44,257 nucleotides of DNA. Origin: Pseudoflavonifractor sp. AF19-9AC. GTDB taxonomy: Bacteria; Bacillota; Clostridia; Oscillospirales; Oscillospiraceae. Shown here one piece after another: positions 38,173-44,257 of the stretch. The notes under the pieces were generated by a model. That model saw nothing but the letters and a program-made list of their open reading frames with translations, made no database searches and had not been told where the DNA came from. The translations under genes and the position numbers were made by a program. The stretch lies in the NCBI RefSeq assembly GCF_003478995.1, contig NZ_QUGI01000002.1, positions 439,907 through 484,163 on the forward strand, given 5' to 3'. Position 1 is the stretch's first letter; each line of letters opens with the position of its first letter.

Positions 38173-38787
38173 TCACACCTCCTGCAGGCGGTTGGTGCGA
38201 ATGCGGGCACGGATGTACAGCTCCAGCTGCTCCACCGTTCCCTGAATCCCCAGCTTGGAGCTGTTGATGCACAGATCGTAGCTCCGGGAGTCGCCCCACT
38301 TTCCCTTGCAGTACTGGTTGTGGTAGTGCTTGCGCCGCTTGTCCCGGCGGACCATCAGCTCCAGGGCCTCCTCCTCGGAGATGGCGCCCCGGGCCATAGT
38401 CCGCTCTTTTTTGAACCACTGGTCCGCCAGCACAAAGATGGAGATCCGTCCGGGATAGTCCTTCAGCACCTCCTCGGCGCACCGGCCCACCACCAGGAAG
38501 GAGTCCCCTGCGGCAGCCCGGTCCCGGAGATACTGGAACTGCATCTCGGCAATCACGTCCTCCGGCGCATTGCTGAAGCCGTTCACCGTGCGGTAAAACA
38601 CCCGGGTTCTGGGCGACTCGTCGTACCGCTCCATGCGCTCGGGATTGAGCCCCTTCTCCTCGGCAATGTGCCGGAGCATGTTCTCCTCCAGCAGAGGCAG
38701 GGAGAACCGCTCGGCCAGCCGCCGGGCAATCTCATGACCACCGCTTCCGAATTCCCGTCCCAGAGTGATAATCAGTTGTTCCGACAT
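38173..38787 (-). CDS. Cytidylate kinase-like family protein
   Basis: 204 residues. 'LIITLGREFGSGGHEIARRLAERF' is the glycine-rich P-loop of the cytidylate-kinase-2 family (a relaxed GREFGSGG in place of the classic GxxGxGKS/T), and 'GDSFLVVGRCAEEVLKDYPGRISIFVLAD' and 'RRDKRRKHYHNQYC' fit its core and lid. Members are widespread in clostridia and may phosphorylate CMP/dCMP or an unknown nucleotide. AAGGGGG precedes the ATG. It is downstream of the ArsB/NhaD transporter gene. Confidence 0.85.
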   Translation of the reverse strand: MSEQLIITLGREFGSGGHEIARRLAERFSLPLLEENMLRHIAEEKGLNPERMERYDESPRTRVFYRTVNGFSNAPEDVIAEMQFQYLRDRAAAGDSFLVVGRCAEEVLKDYPGRISIFVLADQWFKKERTMARGAISEEEALELMVRRDKRRKHYHNQYCKGKWGDSRSYDLCINSSKLGIQGTVEQLELYIRARIRTNRLQEV

Positions 38788-38826
38788 ATGACTTCCCCCT
38801 TTTCAACAAATCAGCGGCACGCCGCC

Positions 38827-40176
38827 TTAGAAGTAACGCACGAACATAAAGAGCATGGAAATGAGAATCACGATCACCGTGGCCGGGGCCATGATCTTGC
38901 AGTACTTGCCCCAGCTGATGGGGTGGCCGCTCTTGGCGGCGATGGAGGTGCCCACCACGTTGGCGGAGGCGCCGATGGGAGTGGCGTTGCCGCCGATGTC
39001 GGTGCCCATGGCCAGGGCCCAGGCCAGGGTGTCCATGTGGATGCCCTGGACTTCCGCCAGGCTGCGGATGACGGGGATCATGGTGGCGGCAAAGGGAATG
39101 TTGTCAATAAAGGCGCTGGCCACGGCCGAGCCCCAGATGATAATGGCAATCACCATCAGGGGATTGCCGCCGCTGGCCTTGCTGATGAGGCCCGCCAGAA
39201 TTTCCAGCACGCCGGTCTGCTCCAGGCCGCTGACCACCACGAAGAGGCCCACGAAGAAGAGCAAGGTCTTGTAGTCCACCCGCCGCAGCAGGCTTCCGGC
39301 CCGCTTTCCTGCCGTCAGCAAGGTGGCCAGGGCGGCCAGCACGCCGATGCAGGAGACGGTGAGATGGGTCTGGGCGTGGGTCACCAGCAGCACCACCGCA
39401 AAGAAGAAAATCACACAGCTGGTGACAAAAGCCTGGCGGTTGACGATCGCCTCTTTGGGGTCGGGGTAGTGATCGGGCCGTACCGCGCCGGAGGCGGGCT
39501 TCAGCTCCTTGTGGAAGCAGAAGTAGAAGTAAATCAGCACAAAGATCAGGGAGATTCCCGCCATTACACCGGTGTTGGTGATGAAATCCGCGAAGGAGTA
39601 GCCCAGGGAGGTGCCAATGATGATGTTGGGCGGGTCACCGCACATGGTGGCCGAGCCGCCCAGGTTGGCACAGAAAATTTCCGAGAGAATGAGGGGCACC
39701 GGATCCAGCTTCAGTATCCGGGCCAGTTCCACCGTGACGGCAGCCAGGAACATAATGACGGTGATGCTGTCAATAAACATGGCAAGGCCTGCGGACATCA
39801 CCATAAAGGTCATAAAGATGGGCACCGTGCGGTAGTGAACCGCCTTGGCGATGGTCATGCACAGCCAGCGGAAAAAGCCGCTGTCCCCCATGCCCTCCAC
39901 CATGATCATCATGCCGGCAATGAAGGTAATGGTCTCCCAGTTGATACCGGTGGAGCTGGACCCGCCGCCCGCCTGGTACCAGAAGCTGGTGTGGGTAAAG
40001 CTGTGGAGACTCAGGGCCTCCAGCACCGCTTCTTTGCTGTTCATAATGAGCCCGAACACCACCACCAGGGTAAGCAGGGCGCACCCCAGGGTGACAATGT
40101 GCCGCTCAATCCGCTCGGACACAATCAGGACGAACATGACAATAAAAATGACCAATGCCGCAATCTGCGCGCTCAT
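38827..40176 (-). CDS. ArsB/NhaD family ion transporter
   Basis: 449 residues from ATG 40176 (AAGGAAGG about 9 bp upstream; homologues begin near MSAQIAALVIF). About 11-12 membrane helices. 'AMFIDSITVIMFLAAVTVELAR', 'NLGGSATMCGDPPNIIIGTSLGY' and 'GTDIGGNATPIGASANVVGTSIA' are the two inverted hairpin-type signatures of the IT superfamily (ArsB/NhaD/citrate). It could be an arsenite exporter-like, Na+/H+ or anion transporter; no ars genes are nearby, so arsenite export is not supported. Confidence 0.85.
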   Translation of the reverse strand: MSAQIAALVIFIVMFVLIVSERIERHIVTLGCALLTLVVVFGLIMNSKEAVLEALSLHSFTHTSFWYQAGGGSSSTGINWETITFIAGMMIMVEGMGDSGFFRWLCMTIAKAVHYRTVPIFMTFMVMSAGLAMFIDSITVIMFLAAVTVELARILKLDPVPLILSEIFCANLGGSATMCGDPPNIIIGTSLGYSFADFITNTGVMAGISLIFVLIYFYFCFHKELKPASGAVRPDHYPDPKEAIVNRQAFVTSCVIFFFAVVLLVTHAQTHLTVSCIGVLAALATLLTAGKRAGSLLRRVDYKTLLFFVGLFVVVSGLEQTGVLEILAGLISKASGGNPLMVIAIIIWGSAVASAFIDNIPFAATMIPVIRSLAEVQGIHMDTLAWALAMGTDIGGNATPIGASANVVGTSIAAKSGHPISWGKYCKIMAPATVIVILISMLFMFVRYF

Positions 40177-40245
40177 GTATCTCGCCTTCCTTCCCAAACC
40201 CGGCACCCGGTGGATTTTGTCCGTCGGGTACCAAACGCTTCGGTA

Positions 40246-40275
40246 ATTATACCCCCCTTCTCACGCCCCAGGCAA
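40246..40275 (-). promoter_or_regulatory. Promoter of the ArsB/NhaD transporter gene
   Basis: Minus strand: TTGCCT (40270-40275), 18-bp spacer, TATAAT (40246-40251). Confidence 0.6.
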
Positions 40276-40276
40276 G

Positions 40277-40531
40277 CCAAGGACCGCCCTTTTGCCGTTT
40301 AGATTCCGCTAATTTTTTATGTATTTATTTATTTTATCCTATTTTTATTACTTATTTTTGTTTATAATGCACAGTTTCTTGGCGGGGAGCCCTCCGTCCG
40401 AGGGCCCCGCTTCCGGGTCCCTTTCCGTAATGCAAGGGGGGCGGGCCCATCCTATGGGCCCGCCCCTTGTCCAAGGAATCCGGCGGCACAAAAATGAAAC
40501 ATTCTGTGCTGCCCTATGAGTACTTTCCTTT
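40277..40531. other. AT-rich tract and three successive hairpins, no gene
   Basis: An extremely T-rich stretch (about 40311-40368) with an isolated TATAAT is followed by three stems: GCGGGG/CCCCGC with inner GCCCTC/GAGGGC (40382-40410), GGGGCGGGCCCAT/ATGGGCCCGCCCC (40438-40466) and GGCGGCACA/TGTGCTGCC (40482-40513, one G-T). At least one should end transcription of the desulfhydrase operon, though none has a proper U-tract on that strand. Confidence 0.6.
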
Positions 40532-41524
40532 TTATGTGTACTGATAAAAGAGCGATGCAAATCCCCCTGAGTGCACAAGGCAGGCTCCCTCACGCCTCGC
40601 CAATCCCCGGGACAACAGATCGCACATGCCCCAGGCAGTTTTGGCTGTGTAGATGCGCTCCAGGAAAATACCTTCCCTTTGAGCCAGGCGTCGGATCATT
40701 TCCTCCGACTCCTTTGTCGGAATTCCCCAGCCCTCGCCCCGGTATGCCTCATGGATGGTCATAACGGAGTCCACCGGCACGTCCGGAACCAGCCCCGTGT
40801 ACTCCTTTAGCCCCTGGAAAAGCTTGTCCAAAATAGCCTCCAGTGTCTTCTTGGTATTTTCCACTGTAATGACGTGCACGTGGAACGGTCCGCCCAGTAG
40901 GGCCGTCCCAAACACTACCCCTGCGGCTAATCCTCCGTTCCCTCCGGGCACAAACAGGTCTCGGATGGGCACTTCCGTCTTTTCTCTCACCAGTTCCAGG
41001 GGAAGATGGAAATAGCCTATCGCCCCGTGCACACTGGTTGCCCCGTTTTCTACCACATAGGGCTTCCTGCCCTCTCTGCGCAGCCGATCCGCCAGTTCCT
41101 CCACATAGCGGTCCCGCTCCTGTTCCGGAATGGACCCAATATAGTGCTCCTCCACGCCGGAGAGGTGGTTGAGGAGCATATTGCCGGCCAGATGCTCAGG
41201 CTTTGGATTGTTGTGCACCAGAATGCACGACACTCCCAGCCGACAGCAGGCGGAGGCAGCAATGGAGCACAGGTTGGAGTTCTCCTGCCCCGAGGCAATC
41301 ACCACATCACACCCCCGGTCCAGGGCCTCCCCCAGCAAATACTCCAGGGGACGCACCTTGTTGCCGCCTGGCCCCACTCCGTTCAGATCATCCCGTTTGA
41401 TGAAAACGGGACCGGTCTTCTGCTCCTCTTCCAACCGATACAGCCGCTGCACAGGCGTGGCAAATCCACAAAGCTGCCTTCTGGGAAAGGCAGACAATGC
41501 CGCCTCCAGTTCTTTTTCCGTCAT
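40532..41524 (-). CDS. PLP-dependent D-cysteine desulfhydrase/ACC deaminase family enzyme
   Basis: 330 residues. 'PVFIKRDDLNGVGPGGNKVRPLEYLLGEAL' holds the PLP lysine (about 56, in GGNKVR), then 'ASGQENSNLCSIAASACCRLG' (about 76-96), 'VPGGNGGLAAGVVFG' (phosphate-binding loop, about 193-207) and the C-terminal 'VHSGGFASLFYQY' in place of the commoner HTGG-LF. The family contains D-cysteine desulfhydrase, L-cysteate sulfo-lyase (CuyA) and ACC deaminase; I cannot tell which. Products of the lyases pass through 2-aminoacrylate, and a RidA gene opens this same operon. GAGGAG precedes the ATG. Confidence 0.85.
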   Translation of the reverse strand: MTEKELEAALSAFPRRQLCGFATPVQRLYRLEEEQKTGPVFIKRDDLNGVGPGGNKVRPLEYLLGEALDRGCDVVIASGQENSNLCSIAASACCRLGVSCILVHNNPKPEHLAGNMLLNHLSGVEEHYIGSIPEQERDRYVEELADRLRREGRKPYVVENGATSVHGAIGYFHLPLELVREKTEVPIRDLFVPGGNGGLAAGVVFGTALLGGPFHVHVITVENTKKTLEAILDKLFQGLKEYTGLVPDVPVDSVMTIHEAYRGEGWGIPTKESEEMIRRLAQREGIFLERIYTAKTAWGMCDLLSRGLARREGACLVHSGGFASLFYQYT

Positions 41525-41535
41525 GCTCTCACTCC

Positions 41536-42969
41536 TCAGATGGGCTTTCCGGTCTGTTTGTCATACTTCTTGCACTTCAGGGTCAAATGTACCGCCTCAT
41601 CACTACGGAAAACACCAAATCCGATGTAGGCAGTGACCACCGCCAGCACAGGCGAGAGAATGGCCAGCAGATTAAAGGGCAGATACTGCATAACCGACAC
41701 ACCGAACAGCCCGGTATAAAGGATGGCCGACGCATCCCAGGGAACAATGGAGCCAAGGACGGTACCGGTGCATTCCAGTGTCCGGGACATGACACATGGG
41801 TTGACGTCCATATCGTCAAAGGCATCCCGGAAGGCAATGGCAGGCAGACTGAGGGTACAGGACTGTCCCGCACCGCCGAACATCAGTGCAACGCCCGTCA
41901 CCGTAAGAGACAACACCAGGCCGCCCACAGACTTGACCACCTTGCACAGGCTGTCCATCAGTCGGTGCAGCACACCGGTCCGCTCAAAAATACCGGAGAA
42001 CATGCCCGCACCAATACACAGGAAAATGGTCTCCGCCATTCCCAGGGCACCGCCTCGGGAGAGCAATTCATCCACATCCGCGTTTCCCGTGTTGCTCACA
42101 AAGCCGCTGATGGCCGCGGTAATCACATCGTTAAGAGAAGCGCCCTGGAAAACCATGGCCCAAATACAGCCCAGCACCAGGCCGCCTGCAAACACAGGGA
42201 TGGTAGGCTTCTTCATGGCAGAAAGCACCAGCACAAAGAGAAGGGGCACCAGCATGAGCACACCCACATTACAGGAGCCCAGCAGGCTGTCCGAGAGCAC
42301 CTTCACTGCCGATAAATCCGCCTCACCGCTGCCATAACGCAGGCCCAGCACGGTATAAACCACAATGGCAATGATGGAGGCAGGCATGGTCACATACAGC
42401 AGGGACATAATGTGGTCAAACAGCTTGACGCCCGAGGTAGCGGAGGCAAGCAGCGTGGTATCCGAGAGGGGAGACAGCTTGTCACCCACCAGTGCGCCGG
42501 AGATAATCGCGCCGGCAGCCATTTCCACAGGCACCCCCAGGCCCTGGGCGATGCCAATGAGGGCAATGCCCATGGTCCCCGCCGTACCCCAGGAGGTTCC
42601 GGTGACAATGGAAGTAATGATGCAGATAATGAATGCCACAGGCAGGAACAGCTTGGGATTAATCAGGTTTACGCCGTAGTACAGCATCGTCTGAACACTG
42701 CCGGCCGAAATCCAGACACCAATCAGCATGCCGATCAGGATCATGACAATTACGGTCTGGTTTACCCGGCCGATTCCCTTCATGGCCGACTCTTCCAGCT
42801 CCTCCCAGGAGTAGCCCAGGAAGATACCGAACACCCCTTCTACGCAGATGGCCGCCGTCAGACCCAGCATAATACTGACCCCGAGAAAAATAAGAATCAA
42901 CAGTACAATTAACGGGGCAAAAAATCCAAACAGTGCCAGGCCAGCCGTAAGTTCCCTCTTTTTCCTCAT
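41536..42969 (-). CDS. NhaC-family Na+/H+ antiporter-like transporter
   Basis: 477 residues, about 11-12 membrane helices. 'VTGTSWGTAGTMGIALIGIAQGLGVPVEMAAGAIISGALVGDKLSPLSDTTLLASATSGV' is the NhaC signature core (about 122-180), with the later 'MFGGAGQSCTLSLPAIAFRDAF' and 'VPWDASAILYTGLFGVSV' repeats. NhaC members include Na+/H+ antiporters and substrate:cation antiporters such as malate/lactate MleN, so in this operon it may import the amino acid that its neighbour breaks down (inference). It is 11 bp upstream of the desulfhydrase gene; AGGGGG lies before the ATG. Confidence 0.85.
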   Translation of the reverse strand: MRKKRELTAGLALFGFFAPLIVLLILIFLGVSIMLGLTAAICVEGVFGIFLGYSWEELEESAMKGIGRVNQTVIVMILIGMLIGVWISAGSVQTMLYYGVNLINPKLFLPVAFIICIITSIVTGTSWGTAGTMGIALIGIAQGLGVPVEMAAGAIISGALVGDKLSPLSDTTLLASATSGVKLFDHIMSLLYVTMPASIIAIVVYTVLGLRYGSGEADLSAVKVLSDSLLGSCNVGVLMLVPLLFVLVLSAMKKPTIPVFAGGLVLGCIWAMVFQGASLNDVITAAISGFVSNTGNADVDELLSRGGALGMAETIFLCIGAGMFSGIFERTGVLHRLMDSLCKVVKSVGGLVLSLTVTGVALMFGGAGQSCTLSLPAIAFRDAFDDMDVNPCVMSRTLECTGTVLGSIVPWDASAILYTGLFGVSVMQYLPFNLLAILSPVLAVVTAYIGFGVFRSDEAVHLTLKCKKYDKQTGKPI

Positions 42970-43026
42970 GTCAATATCCCCCTTACGTAATATAAATTTC
43001 AGCCGCTTTGATCCTCCTGCCGTTCC

Positions 43027-43395
43027 TCAGCAATGGGCAATAACTTCAATCTCACACAGCACTCCCTTGGGCAGTTCCCGCACCGCTACACAGGAGCGAG
43101 CGGGCTTTTGAGTAAAATAGGTCTCATACACCGCGTTGAACTGGGCAAAGTGCCCCATGTCCGCTAAAAAGCATGTAGTCTTTACCACCTGCTCCAGACC
43201 GCTTCCCCCTTCGCTCAGCACTGCAGCCACATTTCTGCAGGCCTGATGGGCCTGAGCCTCAATACCCTGAGGAATGGCGCCGGTGGCCGGATCCACCGGA
43301 ATCTGTCCGGAAGTAAAAATCAGATTTCCCAGGCGGATGCCCTGAGAGTAGGGACCAATGGCGGCAGGTGCCTTATCTGTATGGATTGCGTTCAT
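43027..43395 (-). CDS. ridA: RidA family enamine/imine deaminase (second copy)
   Basis: 122 residues. 'APAAIGPYSQGIRLGNLIFTSGQIPVDPATGAI', 'VVKTTCFLADMGHFAQFNAVYETYFTQKPARSCVAVRELPKGVLCEIEVIA' keep the catalytic Arg (KPARSCVAV, about 104) and Glu (CEIEVIA, about 117). First gene of the RidA-NhaC-desulfhydrase operon, 57 bp before nhaC, under a near-consensus promoter. It likely clears 2-aminoacrylate or a similar enamine made by the operon's lyase. The Cys after the Arg differs from the paralogue at 37285-37665. Confidence 0.93.
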   Translation of the reverse strand: MNAIHTDKAPAAIGPYSQGIRLGNLIFTSGQIPVDPATGAIPQGIEAQAHQACRNVAAVLSEGGSGLEQVVKTTCFLADMGHFAQFNAVYETYFTQKPARSCVAVRELPKGVLCEIEVIAHC

Positions 43396-43435
43396 GAAAT
43401 CGCTCCCTTTCTCTTTAGCCGGCTAGTGTACTGTT

Positions 43436-43464
43436 ATTATAATAATAAAATTTAATTTAGTCAA
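43436..43464 (-). promoter_or_regulatory. Near-consensus promoter of the ridA-nhaC-desulfhydrase operon
   Basis: Minus strand: TTGACT (43459-43464), 17-bp spacer, TATAAT (43436-43441) inside a very AT-rich intergenic stretch. TTATTATAATAA around the -10 is a perfect palindrome. Confidence 0.75.
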
Positions 43465-43499
43465 TAGCATTTTATTCATTCATGAAACTTTTTTTCACT

Positions 43500-43534
43500 C
43501 AGCCGTTGCGGCTGGAAAATTTTTTCGTTATAAT
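43500..43534 (+). promoter_or_regulatory. Promoter and overlapping palindrome of the YheO-type regulator gene
   Basis: TTGCGG (43506-43511), 17-bp spacer, TATAAT (43529-43534). The palindrome CAGCCG-TTG-CGGCTG (43500-43514) covers the -35, so autoregulation is plausible. Confidence 0.65.
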
Positions 43535-43573
43535 GGAAAAAAAGCGTTCTTGAATACGCAGGAAGGACTCGGA

Positions 43574-44239
43574 ATGGTGTCGGAAGAATTGACATTGACA
43601 AAAACAGACCGGGCAATTCTGGCCTCCTATGAGACCATGCTGGATGGGCTGGCCCTCTATCTGGGAGACAGCTATGAGTTTGTGCTCCACAGTCTGGAGG
43701 ACCTGAGCCACTCGGTCATCAAAATTATCAACGGCCATTACACCCAGCGTACCGTGGGCGCCCCCATCACCGACCTGGCGCTCACCATGCTCCACAACAT
43801 TCAGGAGAAGCAGACCCCCCAGTCTCTGGTCTACTTGAACCGCCGGGACGGACATACCCTGAAGTCCACCACCATTCCGGTGGTGGGAGAGGGAGGGCGG
43901 ATCATCGGTCTGGTATGCATGAATTTCCAGTGTGATGTACCCCTGTCCCAGTTTATCTCCGGACTGTTTCCGCAGACGCCCGCCGTCCTCCCCGCCAAGG
44001 AAACGGAGAGCTTCAACGCAGACATTGAGGACGTCATCTCCGTGGCCATGGAGAAGGCCCGGGAGGCGGTCTACGCCGATCCCCAGATTTCCTCCACCAA
44101 CCGGAACAAGGAGATTGTCCGCCTGCTCTACGAGCAGGGCGTGTTCAACATTAAGGACGCGGTCATCCGGGTGGCGGACAGTCTGGGCATCTCCAAGAAT
44201 ACCGTCTATCTTCACCTGCGCAACCTGAAGCACGACTGA
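43574..44239 (+). CDS. YheO/DauR-type transcriptional regulator (PAS-like + HTH)
   Basis: 221 residues from ATG 43574 (AGGAAGGA about 7-8 bp upstream). Residues about 10-115 ('LASYETMLDGLALYLGDSYEFVLHSLEDLSHSVIKIINGHYTQRTVGAPITDLAL') match the YheO PAS-like domain, and the C-terminal ~60 residues ('STNRNKEIVRLLYEQGVFNIKDAVIRVADSLGISKNTVYLHLRNL') are the HTH_22-type helix-turn-helix. Relatives such as DauR sense D-amino acids or amino-acid derivatives. Divergent from the RidA-NhaC-desulfhydrase operon, which it most likely controls (inference). The CDS ends 18 bp before the window edge. Confidence 0.88.
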   Translation: MVSEELTLTKTDRAILASYETMLDGLALYLGDSYEFVLHSLEDLSHSVIKIINGHYTQRTVGAPITDLALTMLHNIQEKQTPQSLVYLNRRDGHTLKSTTIPVVGEGGRIIGLVCMNFQCDVPLSQFISGLFPQTPAVLPAKETESFNADIEDVISVAMEKAREAVYADPQISSTNRNKEIVRLLYEQGVFNIKDAVIRVADSLGISKNTVYLHLRNLKHD

Positions 44240-44257
44240 GCAGCAAAAAAGCGGGCC

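Noticed and set aside
38827..40176. Arsenite exporter (ArsB) assignment
   Set aside because: The protein has generic IT-superfamily signatures; there is no arsR, arsC or arsA nearby.
38116..40302. 728-codon plus-strand frame opposite the ArsB/NhaD and cytidylate kinase-like genes
   Set aside because: Antisense shadow; low-complexity His/Gly-rich translation without any domain.

Overview
This 44.3 kb window looks like a chromosomal segment of a GC-rich, anaerobic, low-G+C-phylum (Firmicutes) gut bacterium of the Oscillospiraceae type (Flavonifractor/Lawsonibacter/Oscillibacter-like). I infer this from the gene set (YmdB, HemZ, DUF3793, YabM-MazG-RqcP, Rel-Dtd-RecJ), from strong AGGAGG-type ribosome binding sites, and from the lack of respiratory genes. 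Nearly all genes are housekeeping. No tRNA, rRNA, CRISPR array, prophage or transposase gene was seen.

Layout. 15-4125 (minus): an ABC-2/Gld-type exporter operon (ATPase, permease, GldG-like and DUF4340 proteins) whose ATPase gene carries a one-base frameshift. 4292-5137 (minus): an AT-richer lipoprotein gene. 5378-10224 (plus): YmdB phosphoesterase, an SbcD/SbcC-like (YhaO/YhaN-like) nuclease-ATPase pair and signal peptidase I. 11319-12383: DUF3793 protein and flavodoxin behind a strong promoter with two identical-format palindromes. 12509-15336: zinc-ribbon protein, purine nucleoside phosphorylase, a small DUF2007-like protein and an MTA/SAH deaminase. 15369-18791: YabM-type flippase, MazG, HU and RqcP. 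18793-20688: ApbE flavinyltransferase, NusG-domain-II protein and Gx transporter, resembling the FmnB-EetA-EetB core of flavin-based extracellular electron transfer loci. 21583-26818 (minus): HTH regulator, GH13 glycosidase, nucleoside kinase, HemZ. 27678-33334 (minus): MBL hydrolase, Dtd, Rel and RecJ. 34163-38091 (plus): MnmG, a second MBL hydrolase, RidA and SecG. 38173-40176 (minus): cytidylate kinase-like protein and ArsB/NhaD transporter. 40532-43395 (minus): D-cysteine desulfhydrase-family enzyme, NhaC antiporter and RidA, divergent from a YheO-type regulator at 43574-44239.

The most unusual content is between the genes. A structured, non-coding element of about 590-690 bp occurs four times (10391-11084 minus; 20820-21405, 27001-27592 and 33537-34025 plus). 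Each full copy ends in near-identical terminal inverted repeats and a subterminal hairpin. Several hairpins keep their position while their sequence changes between copies, which argues for selection on folding. The copies come with smaller satellite palindromes (consensus GTAGGGGCGGAT...ATCCGCCCGC), and separate seven-base repeat arrays start exactly at the stop codons of rel and recJ. The open frames inside the large element are not conserved between copies, so I treat it as non-coding DNA/RNA. I do not recognise it as a named family.
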